Source: Aphanothece sacrum FPU1 (GTDB taxonomy: Bacteria > Cyanobacteriota > Cyanobacteriia > Cyanobacteriales > Microcystaceae). From it: a stretch of 64,000 nt of DNA. Under the pieces are notes generated by a model. It was not told where the DNA came from and ran no database searches. It saw nothing but the letters and a program-made list of their open reading frames with translations. Each line of letters begins with the position of its first letter. Within the stretch, counting starts at the first letter, position 1. Location of the stretch: assembly GCF_003864295.1 (NCBI RefSeq), contig NZ_BDQK01000007.1, forward strand, positions 1 to 64,000. The letters run 5' to 3'. Shown here piece after piece: positions 34,236-44,249 of this stretch. Both the position numbers and the translations under genes were made by a program.

Positions 34236-34937
34236 ATGTCGCCATTAACGTTTGAAAATAAGTTTCCTGACTGTCTCTTTATGAAATTACATGGGGAACT
34301 TATAAGTAATGATAATCAACAGTTTAATGCTACTAATAAAAGTGTTGAATTAAAATTAACCATTCGTTTTGGTGAACAATTAATAGAACAAAACAATCAA
34401 TCCATTAAATTTGGCTTGAAAAAAGGCTGTTTAGAACTAAAGTTTAATGATAATTCAAAAATTCTACTAGAAACAATAGGTTTAAATCCTAAATTTGAAT
34501 CTATAATAGAACTAGAGATACAGGAAGAAGAAAGTAAAGATAGAGAAGGAACTACCTCAGTTGCATTAAATTTCCAATATAACCATAAAACTAGAGAAAC
34601 AACGAAGATAGTGAATAAATTTAAAGACCAGTTTGTTCAGGTTTATAATAAAGGGACAGAAGAAAATCCTCTCTGGATATTCCAAATTAAACCTCATGGC
34701 TTAATATTAACAGGGATTTTACAAAATGAAAAACTAGGCATTGTTCAAAGTAATTCTGATAAACTTTCTATTACAGCTATCTTTAAAGTTAACAAAGAAG
34801 ATATATTGATTACTGAAATTAATGGAGAGGTGATTGAAAATATTAAGGAACAAAAAAAAGAAATACTAATTCAGAAATTTAGTCTGCTACTTCAGCAAAA
34901 TCCTTATCTAAGTAAAATGGAGTTAATTTATGAATAA
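34236..34937 (+). CDS. Unrecognised beta-rich protein of the retropepsin module
   Basis: 233 residues, no signal peptide and no membrane segment. Alternating hydrophobic pattern (VELKLTIRFGEQLI, CLELKFNDNSKILLET, SIIELEIQEEE, LSITAIFKVNKEDILIT) suggests mainly beta strands; the last 30 residues are helical (KKEILIQKFSLLLQQ). I cannot assign a family. The 3' end overlaps the next start by 8 bases, so translation of the two is probably coupled and their products may interact. Confidence 0.55.
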   Translation: MSPLTFENKFPDCLFMKLHGELISNDNQQFNATNKSVELKLTIRFGEQLIEQNNQSIKFGLKKGCLELKFNDNSKILLETIGLNPKFESIIELEIQEEESKDREGTTSVALNFQYNHKTRETTKIVNKFKDQFVQVYNKGTEENPLWIFQIKPHGLILTGILQNEKLGIVQSNSDKLSITAIFKVNKEDILITEINGEVIENIKEQKKEILIQKFSLLLQQNPYLSKMELIYE

Positions 34938-35844
34938 CAATCAATCTTTTACAGAAATAGTTTCTCGTATGAAAAATGTTATTGATGCTCCCACAGATGA
35001 CTGGTTTGAATTAGCTAAAATTGCAGATTTAGACCATTTAACGTGCTTTGCGGGAAAAGATCTTAGCAATTTTAGTCCAATAGATAGAAAGCTAAGCGGT
35101 GCAAATTTTAGTAAGACAAATTTTAGTAACAGCGACTTAAGTAAAACAGATTTAAGTAACGCTAATCTCAGTTATGCTAACTTGAGTAATACTAATCTAA
35201 AAAACGCTAACTTAAGTAATGCTAACCTAACTCACGCTAATTTGAGTAATGCTGATTTAACTAATGCTGACCTAAGTGGTGCTGATTTAACTAATACTAT
35301 CTTGCATAATGCTAAAATAGAAAATGCTATCTTTAAAAATAATATAGGCTTATGGGTTGGTGTTCCGTTCTCTGTTTCTCCTCAAATTGAAGAATTAAAC
35401 AATACAGAAATTCGTTTACCTCCTGGAATGTCTATCGAATATTGGATAGCTGAATTTTTAATCACACAAAATCAAATGACAAGTCATGATAATCAACAAC
35501 CTCAAAAAATGGATTCTCCCAAAAGTTACATAGAAATTTATAATCCATCTAATGAGTCTAATCTTTTTAAATTTGAAGCAATTTTTAATTCTGAAGCACC
35601 AATTAATTGTATTCCTGAATCTATTATTTCTTCCCTTGGAGCTTTGACTTATAGTAATATTAAATTACGAGACAATTTAGGGAAAATTTTGTCATTGAAG
35701 ACTTATTATGTCAATATTAAAATTAATGGTACTGACATCGAAAATGTTGAAGTAGTAGCCATTCCTAAAGAATATGCTGTTATTAACCAACACATTCTCA
35801 ATCAATACCAGCGTAACTCCTGTAGCAAAAATAAAGCTAGTTAA
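34930..35844 (+). CDS. Pentapeptide-repeat protein with a degenerate C-terminal retropepsin-like domain
   Basis: 304 residues. The N-terminal DWFELAKIADLDHLTCFAGK is a segment often found before pentapeptide repeats in cyanobacteria. Residues about 55-138 are A(N/D)L-type pentapeptides (SNANLSYANLSNTNLKNANL). Residues 198-295 align with the retropepsin domain of the gene two upstream: NCIPESIISSLG against TCIPESIIAKLG, and YAVINQHILNQY against YALIGRDILNQF. The catalytic Asp-Ser-Gly is Asn-Ser-Glu (N220), so this copy cannot be a protease on its own. It could be an inactive partner of the active domain. Confidence 0.65.
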   Translation: MNNNQSFTEIVSRMKNVIDAPTDDWFELAKIADLDHLTCFAGKDLSNFSPIDRKLSGANFSKTNFSNSDLSKTDLSNANLSYANLSNTNLKNANLSNANLTHANLSNADLTNADLSGADLTNTILHNAKIENAIFKNNIGLWVGVPFSVSPQIEELNNTEIRLPPGMSIEYWIAEFLITQNQMTSHDNQQPQKMDSPKSYIEIYNPSNESNLFKFEAIFNSEAPINCIPESIISSLGALTYSNIKLRDNLGKILSLKTYYVNIKINGTDIENVEVVAIPKEYAVINQHILNQYQRNSCSKNKAS

Positions 35845-35871
35845 TAACCATAATTTGAATCCTAATAACCT

Positions 35872-36201
35872 ATGATTGAACTAACTCCCGCAGCCATTAA
35901 AGAGATTAAAAGAATACAAACCAGTCGTCAACAACCCGACACTTACTTCCGTTTAGGAGTCACAGAAGGAGGCTGTTCTGGCTTATGCTATGTCTTAGAA
36001 CTGTGTAAAACCCAACAAGAAAGCGATCGCGTCTATCCTCTAGACCAAATAACCTTAGTTATCGACTCAGACAGTCTACCCTATCTCCAAGAATTACGAG
36101 TAGATTACGCTGAAGACCTTATGGGAGGCGGATTTCGCTTCACTAATCCTAACACACAAAGCTCCTGTAGCTGTGGAGCATCCTTTGCCCACAAACCCTA
36201 A
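35872..36201 (+). CDS. A-type iron-sulfur carrier (HesB/IscA/SufA family)
   Basis: 109 residues. The three conserved Cys are present: GGCSGLCYVL and the C-terminal SCSCGASF. Such proteins carry Fe or Fe-S clusters to target proteins, or sense them. It starts 27 bases after the pentapeptide gene and stands upstream of the str operon with a promoter between, so it is most likely its own unit or the last gene of the preceding one. Confidence 0.88.
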   Translation: MIELTPAAIKEIKRIQTSRQQPDTYFRLGVTEGGCSGLCYVLELCKTQQESDRVYPLDQITLVIDSDSLPYLQELRVDYAEDLMGGGFRFTNPNTQSSCSCGASFAHKP

Positions 36202-36225
36202 ACTTTAAGTTAAACTTATAAAGAG

Positions 36226-36255
36226 TTGACAGACGACAGCTTTTATAGGTAGTAT
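36226..36255 (+). promoter_or_regulatory. Probable sigma-70-type promoter of the str operon
   Basis: TTGACA at 36226-36231 and TAGTAT at 36250-36255 with 18 bases between. It lies about 67 bases upstream of the rpsL start, with a leader in between. This is the best consensus promoter I see in the window. Confidence 0.65.
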
Positions 36256-36321
36256 GGTAATTTGTCAACGATTTTATTAAAACTAGGCAGTGTCCTAAAC
36301 TTCACTACCTAAAACCGACTT

Positions 36322-36702
36322 ATGCCCACTATTCAACAACTAATTCGGAGCGAACGCTCAAAACTTCACAAGAAAACCAAATCCCCCGCGCTAAAACAGT
36401 GTCCCCAGCGTCGAGGAGTCTGCACCCGCGTTTACACCACAACCCCTAAAAAACCCAACTCAGCCTTAAGAAAAGTGGCTAGGGTTCGTTTAACATCAGG
36501 ATTTGAAGTAACCGCCTATATCCCAGGTATCGGCCATAACCTACAAGAACACTCCGTAGTACTGATTCGGGGCGGTCGGGTTAAAGACTTACCTGGTGTA
36601 CGTTATCATATCATTCGCGGGACCTTAGACGCACAAGGAGTCAAAGACCGCAAACAAGGAAGGTCTAAATACGGCACTAAACGACCCAAAGCTAAAGAAT
36701 AA
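36322..36702 (+). CDS. rpsL: 30S ribosomal protein S12
   Basis: 126 residues, full length. [18 protein letters not shown] and [18 protein letters not shown] are the conserved S12 segments around the decoding centre. S12 controls tRNA selection accuracy; changes at KKPNSA and GGRVKDLPG give streptomycin resistance, and here both read as wild type. First gene of the str operon. Confidence 0.97.
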   Translation: MPTIQQLIRSERSKLHKKTKSPALKQCPQRRGVCTRVYTTTPKKPNSALRKVARVRLTSGFEVTAYIPGIGHNLQEHSVVLIRGGRVKDLPGVRYHIIRGTLDAQGVKDRKQGRSKYGTKRPKAKE

Positions 36703-36917
36703 GAGTCTAAGTACGAAAAATTAAGTCAGGAAAACTTAACCCATCGTTTTTAACCTGTCTCCCTAATAGCTTTAATAATCAATAACTTGCCTTTAAACTG
36801 GGAAAAAAGACCATCAAAGGCAATATTAAGCCGTGTCAGGACAGTTTTTGAAGACCTTATCTTGAATAAGACCCTAAATTACTCAAAACCAGATTACCCC
36901 AAAGGAAACAAGCAACC

Positions 36918-37388
36918 ATGTCTCGTCGAGGAAACATCAAAAGACGTCCCGTTCCCCCTGATGCAGTTTATAATAGCTGCTTAATCAGTATGACCATCCG
37001 TCGAGTGATGAAAAGTGGCAAAAAATCCGTAGCTTCGGGCATTGTTTATGATGCTTTAACCACCATTGGAGAACGGACAGGTAGTGATCCCTTAGAAGTG
37101 TTTGAAAAAGCGATCAAAAACCTAACCCCTTTAGTAGAAGTTAAAGCGCGTCGGGTGGGTGGTGCAACCTATCAAGTGCCGATGGAAGTCCGTTCATCAC
37201 GGGGAACAACCCTGGCTTTACGGTGGTTAATACACTACTCCCGTATTAGAGGAGGACGTACCATGGCCTCCAAATTAGCCAATGAAATTATGGATGCTGC
37301 CAACGAAACAGGGGCCGCCATGAAGAAACGGGACGAAACCCACCGGATGGCAGATGCGAATAAAGCTTTTGCTCATTATCGCTATTAA
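36918..37388 (+). CDS. rpsG: 30S ribosomal protein S7
   Basis: 156 residues, the usual length. The N-terminus [20 protein letters not shown] and [15 protein letters not shown] are typical. S7 starts assembly of the small subunit head and contacts the E site. There is a 215-base gap after rpsL, longer than in most bacteria but usual for cyanobacteria. Confidence 0.97.
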   Translation: MSRRGNIKRRPVPPDAVYNSCLISMTIRRVMKSGKKSVASGIVYDALTTIGERTGSDPLEVFEKAIKNLTPLVEVKARRVGGATYQVPMEVRSSRGTTLALRWLIHYSRIRGGRTMASKLANEIMDAANETGAAMKKRDETHRMADANKAFAHYRY

Positions 37389-37432
37389 AACTCTCATTGT
37401 TCGGTCTAAGTTCCTCACTAGGGAATTTTACC

Positions 37433-37537
37433 GTCGAAAACTATAAAATTTTCGACAAGGAATAATTACCAGTCCCTATAATTTGTGAGGATTGATATAT
37501 GGCCAAATTTTTACTCTTTTCTCAGAGAAAAGGGAGT
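37433..37537. other. Two hairpins in the rpsG-fusA gap
   Basis: GTCGAAAA (37433-37440) pairs with TTTTCGAC (37449-37456). ACTCTTTTCTC and GAGAAAAGGGAGT form a second hairpin at 37513-37537, followed by a short T-run (TCTTTAAA). They could be RNA processing or attenuation sites within the operon. Confidence 0.45.
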
Positions 37538-37604
37538 CTTTAAACCTTAATTGTCAATTATCCCTTATCAATTGTCAATTGCTCGGTAAGAGCAGGAGGT
37601 AGCT

Positions 37605-39680
37605 ATGGCACGTACTATTCCCCTGGAGAGGGTGCGAAATATTGGAATTGCCGCTCACATAGATGCGGGTAAAACCACAACAACAGAACGAATCCTCTTT
37701 TATACAGGAGTCGCCCACAAACTTGGGGAAGTTCACGAAGGAACTGCCACAATGGATTGGATGGCTCAAGAACAAGAACGGGGGATCACCATTACGGCGG
37801 CTGCCATTACTACCAATTGGCTCGATCACCGAATTAATATTATTGATACCCCAGGTCACGTCGATTTTACCATTGAAGTTGAACGTTCCATGAGGGTCTT
37901 AGATGGTGTGGTAGCAGTATTCTGTTCAGTCGGAGGGGTTCAACCTCAGTCGGAAACCGTATGGCGACAAGCAGACCGTTATGAAGTGCCTCGTATTGCT
38001 TTTGTCAATAAGATGGATCGTACGGGTGCTAATTTCTTTAAGGTTTACGAACAAATTAAAGACCGTCTCAGAACTAATGCTATTCCCATTCAGATTCCCA
38101 TCGGCTGCGAAAATGACTTTCATGGTATTGTAGATTTAGTGCGGATGCGGGCTAAGATCTATCAGGATGACCTGGGACAAAACATTGAAGATACAGAAAT
38201 TCCTGAAGAACTATTAGAGCAAGTTCAAGAATACCGTGCTTTACTTATAGAAGCCGTCGCCGAAACTGATGAAGAGTTGCTAGGAAAATATTTGGAAGGG
38301 GAAGAATTAACGGAGGAGGAAATTAAACGGGGACTGCGTCAAGGAACCCTAACCCGGACTATTATGCCTCTTTTATGTGGTTCTGCCTTTAAAAATAAAG
38401 GGGTGCAACTGTTATTAGATGCGGTGGTGGATTATTTGCCCTCTCCGGTAGAAGTTCCCCCTATTAAGGGAATTTTAGCCAATGGTAAAGAAGATACGCG
38501 AAAAGCATCGGATGAAGAACCTTTTGCCGCTTTGGCCTTTAAAATTGCCTCTGATCCCTATGGTCGCCTTACCTTCATGCGGGTGTACTCTGGGGTATTA
38601 GCTAAAGGAAGTTATGTGTATAATTCCAGCAAAGATGGCAAAGAGCGGGTTTCTCGTCTAATTATTCTCAAATCTAACGATAGAATTGAAGTAGATGAAC
38701 TAAGGGCGGGAGACTTAGGGGCTGCCATTGGCTTAAAAAATACGACGACTGGGGATACTCTGTGTGATGAGCAGAAGGCCATTATTTTGGAATCTCTGTT
38801 TGTCCCAGAACCAGTGATTTCCGTCGCCGTAGAGCCAAAAACCAAGCAAGACATGGAAAAACTTTCCAAAGCCTTGCAAGCCCTATCAGATGAAGATCCC
38901 ACCTTCCGAGTGAGTGTTGACCCCGAAACTAACCAAACCGTCATTGCTGGAATGGGAGAACTCCACCTAGAAATCTTGGTGGATCGAATGTTACGGGAGT
39001 ACAAAGTAGAAGCGACAGTGGGACAACCACAAGTTGCCTATAGGGAAACTATTCGGAAGTCATGTAATGCCGAAGGCAAATACATTCGTCAGAGTGGGGG
39101 TAAAGGTCAATATGGTCATGTGGTGATCGAGGTGCAACCAGGGGAACCAGGAAGCGGGGTTGAATTCGTTTCTAAGATTGTAGGGGGAGTGATTCCTAAA
39201 GAATACATTTCTCCTGCTGAACAAGGAATGAAGGAAGCTTGTGCATCAGGGATTGTCGCAGGATACCCAGTGATCGATCTTAAAGTAACATTAATTGATG
39301 GGTCTTACCATGATGTTGACTCCTCAGAGATGGCTTTTAAGATTGCCGGGTCCATGGCTGTTCGTGAGGCCGTAACTAAAGCGAACCCTGTTGTCCTAGA
39401 ACCCATAATGAAAATTGAGGTAGAAGTGCCTGAAGATTTCTTAGGCGATATCATGGGAGATCTCAACTCTCGCCGTGGGAACATCGAAGGGATGAACTCC
39501 GATGACGGACTTGCCAAAGTTGCTGCTAATGTTCCTCTAGCAGAAATGTTTGGCTATGCGACCGATATCCGGTCAAAAACCCAAGGTCGGGGGATCTTCT
39601 CCATGGAGTTTAGTCACTATGCAGAAGTCCCTCGTCATGTGGCTGAAGCGATCATCGCTAAAAACAAAGGGAACATATAA
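37605..39680 (+). CDS. fusA: Elongation factor G
   Basis: 691 residues. The G1 motif [23 protein letters not shown] and [10 protein letters not shown] mark the GTPase domain; domains II-V are complete to the C-terminus. EF-G drives ribosomal translocation. A strong Shine-Dalgarno (AGGAGGT) sits 6-12 bases upstream. Cyanobacteria often hold more than one fusA; the str-operon position favours this as the main one. Confidence 0.97.
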   Translation: MARTIPLERVRNIGIAAHIDAGKTTTTERILFYTGVAHKLGEVHEGTATMDWMAQEQERGITITAAAITTNWLDHRINIIDTPGHVDFTIEVERSMRVLDGVVAVFCSVGGVQPQSETVWRQADRYEVPRIAFVNKMDRTGANFFKVYEQIKDRLRTNAIPIQIPIGCENDFHGIVDLVRMRAKIYQDDLGQNIEDTEIPEELLEQVQEYRALLIEAVAETDEELLGKYLEGEELTEEEIKRGLRQGTLTRTIMPLLCGSAFKNKGVQLLLDAVVDYLPSPVEVPPIKGILANGKEDTRKASDEEPFAALAFKIASDPYGRLTFMRVYSGVLAKGSYVYNSSKDGKERVSRLIILKSNDRIEVDELRAGDLGAAIGLKNTTTGDTLCDEQKAIILESLFVPEPVISVAVEPKTKQDMEKLSKALQALSDEDPTFRVSVDPETNQTVIAGMGELHLEILVDRMLREYKVEATVGQPQVAYRETIRKSCNAEGKYIRQSGGKGQYGHVVIEVQPGEPGSGVEFVSKIVGGVIPKEYISPAEQGMKEACASGIVAGYPVIDLKVTLIDGSYHDVDSSEMAFKIAGSMAVREAVTKANPVVLEPIMKIEVEVPEDFLGDIMGDLNSRRGNIEGMNSDDGLAKVAANVPLAEMFGYATDIRSKTQGRGIFSMEFSHYAEVPRHVAEAIIAKNKGNI

Positions 39681-39808
39681 AACAGTGAACTGTGACAGTT
39701 ATCAGTGCATAGTAAGTCATTCATAGTGGATAATTAACTATACAGTAGCGGGTAACTGACACAGACTGCTGTGTAGAAAAAGACGACAAAAAAAGGAACG
39801 ATTGATTC

Positions 39809-41038
39809 ATGGCACGCGCAAAATTTGAACGGAATAAACCTCACGTCAACATCGGCACTATCGGTCACGTTGACCACGGTAAGACCACTCTCACGGCAGC
39901 GATTACAATGACTCTGGCTGCTACTGGACAAGCCAAAGCTCGTAACTACGAGGATATTGATGCGGCTCCCGAAGAAAAAGCACGGGGTATTACTATTAAT
40001 ACTGCTCACGTTGAATACGAAACAAATAGCCGTCACTATGCTCACGTGGATTGTCCCGGTCACGCTGACTATGTGAAAAATATGATCACTGGAGCGGCTC
40101 AAATGGACGGTGGGATTTTAGTGGTATCGGCGGCTGATGGCCCTATGCCTCAAACTCGTGAACACATCCTGTTAGCTAAACAGGTGGGGGTTCCTAGTCT
40201 TGTGGTTTTCTTGAACAAAGAAGATATGGTCGATGATGCAGAACTGTTAGAACTCGTAGAACTCGAAGTTCGGGAACTGCTCAGTGAATACGGTTTTCCT
40301 GGAGATGATATTCCCATTGTGACTGGTTCTGCTATGAAAGCAGTAGAAACCCTCAAGGATGATCCCAAACTGGCCAAAGGGGGCAATGACTGGACGAAGA
40401 AAATCTTGGCTCTGATGGCGGCCGTTGATGAAAGTATTCCCACTCCTGAACGGGAAATTGATAAACCTTTCTTGATGGCGGTAGAAGATGTGTTCTCTAT
40501 CTCTGGTCGGGGAACTGTTGCTACCGGACGTATTGAACGGGGTAAAGTCAAAGTAGGTGAAACTGTTGAGATTGTGGGCATCAGAAAGACCACCAGCACC
40601 ACTGTAACTGGGGTGGAAATGTTCCAAAAATCTCTTGAGGAAGGGATGGCAGGGGACAACGTTGGTTTACTGTTACGGGGTGTTAAAAAAGAAGATATTG
40701 AACGGGGTATGGTTATTGCTAAACCTGGTTCAATCACTCCTCACACTATCTTTGAAGGGGAAGTTTATGTATTGACCAAGGAAGAAGGTGGTCGTCATAC
40801 TCCTTTCTTTAAGAACTATCGTCCCCAGTTCTATGTACGGACAACTGATGTTACCGGAGTCATTCAAGATTACACCTCTGATGAAGGGGAAGCTGTAGAA
40901 ATGGTTATGCCCGGTGACCGGATTAAAATGACGGTAGAACTAATTAACGCTATTGCTATTGAGCAAGGGATGCGTTTCGCTATTCGTGAAGGCGGCCGTA
41001 CCATTGGTGCGGGTGTTGTCTCGAAAATTCTTAAGTAG
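39809..41038 (+). CDS. tuf: Elongation factor Tu
   Basis: 409 residues. [27 protein letters not shown] and the effector segment [11 protein letters not shown] are intact. The sequence between the NKED motif and the second domain has the extra acidic and Lys-rich segment ([16 protein letters not shown]) typical of cyanobacteria and plastids. EF-Tu delivers aminoacyl-tRNA to the ribosome. Confidence 0.98.
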   Translation: MARAKFERNKPHVNIGTIGHVDHGKTTLTAAITMTLAATGQAKARNYEDIDAAPEEKARGITINTAHVEYETNSRHYAHVDCPGHADYVKNMITGAAQMDGGILVVSAADGPMPQTREHILLAKQVGVPSLVVFLNKEDMVDDAELLELVELEVRELLSEYGFPGDDIPIVTGSAMKAVETLKDDPKLAKGGNDWTKKILALMAAVDESIPTPEREIDKPFLMAVEDVFSISGRGTVATGRIERGKVKVGETVEIVGIRKTTSTTVTGVEMFQKSLEEGMAGDNVGLLLRGVKKEDIERGMVIAKPGSITPHTIFEGEVYVLTKEEGGRHTPFFKNYRPQFYVRTTDVTGVIQDYTSDEGEAVEMVMPGDRIKMTVELINAIAIEQGMRFAIREGGRTIGAGVVSKILK

Positions 41039-41051
41039 GACAACAAACATA

Positions 41052-41097
41052 GTGACCAGTGAATCGTTAACTCTTGATAGCTGGTCACTCATTTTTT
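41052..41097 (+). terminator. Hairpin with T-run between tuf and rpsJ
   Basis: GTGACCAG (41052-41059) pairs perfectly with CTGGTCAC (41081-41088), followed by CATTTTTTC (T-run 41092-41097). The loop is 21 bases. This is an intrinsic-terminator layout; it may lower rpsJ expression relative to tuf. Confidence 0.6.
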
Positions 41098-41129
41098 CTT
41101 TAATCACTGAACCTTGACAACTTAAAACT

Positions 41130-41447
41130 ATGGCTACTTTGGCACAACAAAAAATTCGTATTCGTCTGAAAGCTTTTGATCGTCGTTTGCTTGATACTTC
41201 TTGTGAGAAAATTGTGGATACGGCTAACAGGACGGATGCTACGGCTATTGGCCCGATTCCTCTACCGACTAAACGTAAGATTTATTGTGTTTTGCGATCG
41301 CCTCACGTTGATAAGGATTCACGGGAACATTTTGAAACCCGTACTCATCGCCGCATTATTGATATCTATCAACCGTCTTCTAAAACCATTGATGCTTTAA
41401 TGAAACTAGATTTACCCGCCGGGGTTGAGATTGAAGTTAAACTTTAA
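41130..41447 (+). CDS. rpsJ: 30S ribosomal protein S10
   Basis: 105 residues. [20 protein letters not shown] and the loop segment [20 protein letters not shown] are conserved. S10 is part of the small subunit head and also of NusB-NusE antitermination complexes. Last gene of the str operon here, with S10 following tuf as usual in cyanobacteria and plastids. Confidence 0.97.
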   Translation: MATLAQQKIRIRLKAFDRRLLDTSCEKIVDTANRTDATAIGPIPLPTKRKIYCVLRSPHVDKDSREHFETRTHRRIIDIYQPSSKTIDALMKLDLPAGVEIEVKL

Positions 41448-41519
41448 TTTCTTGCGCTTCATCGGTGGGTATGTCACCTACAGAAGCTAAGGTGTAGGGG
41501 CAATTCATGAACGAATGCG

Positions 41520-41730
41520 CTTTCCTTCCCCACCCTCAGCTTTCTTCGGGGTGGGGAAGGAAAGCGCGGCGATTTTCGGGGTTCGATACCCCGAAAATCG
41601 CCAACTAACTTTTGGGAGCATCTTGATTTTTAATATATTCTTTCAGTTTTTCAATAGGTGCGCCACCAGATGAGGCAACATATGCCACAGCTGCCAAACC
41701 TGCTCCATTCGACGTAGATACATAGCAGTT
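41520..41730 (-). mobile_element. IS200/IS605 remnant: end hairpins and C-terminal part of TnpA
   Basis: Two strong hairpins lie side by side: GCGCTTTCCTTCCCCACCC pairing with GGGGTGGGGAAGGAAAGCGC (about 41519-41568) and GGCGATTTTCGGGGT with ACCCCGAAAATCGCC (about 41568-41602). On the minus strand the frame ending at TAG (41607-41605) reads GGAPIEKLKEYIKNQDAP, the typical TnpA (Y1) C-terminus. Nothing of the catalytic His-hydrophobic-His or Tyr part remains. It lies directly beyond the sulfotransferase stop. Confidence 0.65.
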
Positions 41731-41738
41731 CGTCGCTC

Positions 41739-43016
41739 CTATATAGTTTCCAGTAGCTCAGCGATCGCCTGATGATCTGGGTTCAGTTGAAGTGCTTGCT
41801 GGAGTGCCAACTTGGCAGCATCTAGGTGACTTCTCTGATTTCCAGCATCCAATTGAATTGCCTTTTGATAAGCAGAAACGGCCTGATCGAGCTTACCTAA
41901 ACGCAAAAATCCTTTCCCCATTAGATAATGAGCTTCAGGTACTGAAGGAGCCACTTGCAAAGCTATCTGTAGATATTTGAGTGCCTGTTCAAAACGATCT
42001 TGCTCTAACAAAACTCTGCCAAGATTTAAGTAAGTGTCAAAAAGTTGCGCCGTTGAGCCAACAACGCCCAAGAAAGGCTGTAATGATTTCTCTAAAAACA
42101 TACTTGCTGAAGAGAAAAACTCTTGCAGTGCAGGTGGGAGCATTACCTCGCTTTCTGGTTTTAGCCTCTCAAGCATCCCTTTTAGTTCTGTGTAGGAATA
42201 ACCTAAACCAGTAAGCAAATCTTGTCCCAAAAATTCTAAATAATTGTTGGCAGATTGCCAAGTGATTGGATTGTGCAAATCCTGTTGCCAGCGATCTAAA
42301 TTATCAGAGCTAGGTTTTGTTTGGCACTGAATCAGAGATTGGTCTCCAAACTGCCATTTCTCAGAATCATAATTGCCATAGCTAACTATTTCTGGCTCAA
42401 AAGAAAGATTGAGAAAGCAGCAAACCTTTTCAATTTCTGCTGACGGGTTACTTAGTAAGCTTTCATATCTCAAAACTAGAATATTGCCCTGGAAGTTAAG
42501 CAACCCTTGGGCAATCAGATCAGGGGCTTTTAGTAAATCATCCTGATAATACTGAATTTTCCACCAATGTTCTTGAACAAAAGTGTTAAAGATAGAAACT
42601 AAAATGGCTAGGGGATTCCTAATTAAGAAAATATATTTAGCATCAGGGAAGGTTCTATATAGCTCAGGCAGAATATAATAATATCTTGGGGTTTTATCTA
42701 AAAAAAATTTTTTGTCCGATTGCCGAAGCAACCCTTCATATAAATTTAAAGACATTTGTCGTACGGCTTGAAAATAAGCATCTTCACCTTCAGGGTGTAA
42801 TTCCAAGAAGCTATCGAGTGCTTTCTTACTATTCTGTACACTGTATTCAGCTTGATATCCATTCTCGCGCAGTGCATAGAGAGGATGTAGCATAATCCAA
42901 GGTTCAGACACCGTATAAATTTCTCGATGGCTGCCTAAAATACGTTGAGTCAAGGTTGAACCGGCACGAGGTTGAGAAATTAGAAATATTAAATTCTTCT
43001 GGCAAAAGGCAGCCAT
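41739..43016 (-). CDS. Sulfotransferase with C-terminal TPR repeats
   Basis: 425 residues. The 5'-phosphosulfate loop is FLISQPRAGSTLTQRIL (about 11-27), and IFLIRNPLAILVSIFN is the 3'-phosphate binding region, so PAPS binding looks intact. Residues about 330-420 hold TPR-like helices (DTYLNLGRVLLEQDRFEQAL, EAHYLMGKGFLRLGKLDQAV). The enzyme would transfer sulfate to an unknown acceptor. Upstream on the same strand, across an IS fragment, lie TauD-like, unknown and TylF-like genes, suggesting tailoring of one product. Base composition is less AT-rich than in its neighbours. Confidence 0.8.
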   Translation of the reverse strand: MAAFCQKNLIFLISQPRAGSTLTQRILGSHREIYTVSEPWIMLHPLYALRENGYQAEYSVQNSKKALDSFLELHPEGEDAYFQAVRQMSLNLYEGLLRQSDKKFFLDKTPRYYYILPELYRTFPDAKYIFLIRNPLAILVSIFNTFVQEHWWKIQYYQDDLLKAPDLIAQGLLNFQGNILVLRYESLLSNPSAEIEKVCCFLNLSFEPEIVSYGNYDSEKWQFGDQSLIQCQTKPSSDNLDRWQQDLHNPITWQSANNYLEFLGQDLLTGLGYSYTELKGMLERLKPESEVMLPPALQEFFSSASMFLEKSLQPFLGVVGSTAQLFDTYLNLGRVLLEQDRFEQALKYLQIALQVAPSVPEAHYLMGKGFLRLGKLDQAVSAYQKAIQLDAGNQRSHLDAAKLALQQALQLNPDHQAIAELLETI

Positions 43017-43189
43017 TGAACAAACCCCGACCGTGAGAAAATGACTTGGTTAGATTACTATATCTGACTTTTCACGGGATCTCAAGAGGCAAATAGAGCT
43101 TAACAAAAATTAAATGCGATTGCCCTGGCTTGAACCCCCACTTTTTTGGTCAATTGTGATATTAACTTGTCAAGATAATATTTACGAGC

Positions 43190-43262
43190 TATTAAAATTG
43201 CTGCTCGCGTTCATCCCCATGTCTGAAACCAGGGGCTTCCCGCTCGTTTTTCGGTGAAAATT
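43190..43262 (-). mobile_element. IS200/IS605-type element end fragment
   Basis: The string CATCCCCATGTCTGAAACCA, then GGGGCTTCCCGCTCGTTTTT, resembles the right-end/omega-RNA region of cyanobacterial IS605-type elements (TCCCC pairing with GGGG). No transposase frame is nearby. With the remnant at 41520-41730, it brackets the sulfotransferase gene. Confidence 0.4.
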
Positions 43263-43269
43263 CAGATGC

Positions 43270-44223
43270 CTAGTTCATTCTGTTATAGGCAGAGGCATCT
43301 CCTTTAAATGATTTGCTTTCTATCCCCTCAACACTAATAGGTAGGTTTCCGACAATTGTTACCCGTTGAACGCGACGAGGCTGAGAACCAAAATCATTGA
43401 TGCCATAGTGTTGGGTTACTCGGTTATCCCAGAAAGCAATGTCCCCCTGTTGCCAATGCCAACGTACAGTATTTTCAGGACGTATGATGTAGGACTGTAA
43501 TAGCTTCAGGATCTGAATTGATTCATCTACGGAAAGCTCTCGAAACTGACGCACAAAAGCACCAATAAACAGCCCTCGTTCACCAGACTCTCGAATAACG
43601 CGAACCACTGGATGTAATGTCTGGTATTCCGTTGAGGTAAAAATTTTGCCTAATTCCCGTCGCTTCTTGGATATGTTCACAGTTGCTGCCTCATAGTCAT
43701 TATAGGTATTGCTGTGTACAGCAAAAAGCTGGTCAGCCAAGCTACGTAGTGGTGCAGGCAGATCTTGATAGGCTGTGACAGTGTTTGCCCACAATGTATC
43801 TCCCCCCACGGCAGGAATTTCCACTGCACGCAAAACTGAAGCAAAGGGAGGACGATCAATAAATGTTAGATCTGTATGCCATTGGTTAGTACGATTATCC
43901 ATGCGTCCATAGTCGAAGTCAAATATCTCTGGATGACCAGGTAAAGATGGAAGTAAGGGATGTGCTTCGGTAAGCACCCCAAATCGTCGGGCGAAGGCTA
44001 CCTGACTAATTTCCGTCAGTTGCTGTCGTCGAAAGAAAATCACCTTATACTTGATTAAGGCTCGACGAATATCAGCAACTGTCTCATCGCTGAGATTCTG
44101 GGCAAGCTCAAGTCCCACTATTTCTGCCCCAATTCGTCCAGCAAGCGGACAAATATCAAAGTTCTCATACTCGTCTGTTTTTAGCCCTGTGGTTATCTGA
44201 GCTTGAGTTGTTCTATTCATCAA
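43270..44223 (-). CDS. TauD/TfdA-family Fe(II)/2-oxoglutarate dioxygenase
   Basis: 317 residues. The iron triad is visible: H116-T-D118 in NQWHTDLTFIDRPP and H272 in DNRVTQHYGINDF, with the 2-oxoglutarate Arg in QPRRVQRVTI. The family hydroxylates or desulfonates small molecules. It resembles taurine dioxygenase in length and in the N-terminal GAEIVGLEL. No sulfonate transporter genes are here. Instead it is followed by a sulfotransferase, so I favour tailoring of a natural product over sulfonate use. Confidence 0.83.
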   Translation of the reverse strand: MMNRTTQAQITTGLKTDEYENFDICPLAGRIGAEIVGLELAQNLSDETVADIRRALIKYKVIFFRRQQLTEISQVAFARRFGVLTEAHPLLPSLPGHPEIFDFDYGRMDNRTNQWHTDLTFIDRPPFASVLRAVEIPAVGGDTLWANTVTAYQDLPAPLRSLADQLFAVHSNTYNDYEAATVNISKKRRELGKIFTSTEYQTLHPVVRVIRESGERGLFIGAFVRQFRELSVDESIQILKLLQSYIIRPENTVRWHWQQGDIAFWDNRVTQHYGINDFGSQPRRVQRVTIVGNLPISVEGIESKSFKGDASAYNRMN

Positions 44224-44249
44224 TAATTACTCTCATTTAAATTTCAATT

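Noticed and set aside
36787-36984. Open frame between rpsL and rpsG (65 codons)
   Set aside because: It overlaps the rpsG start in another frame and has no conserved features.
37926-40737. Several long antisense frames inside fusA and tuf
   Set aside because: They mirror the codon usage of the highly conserved sense genes and have no homology of their own.
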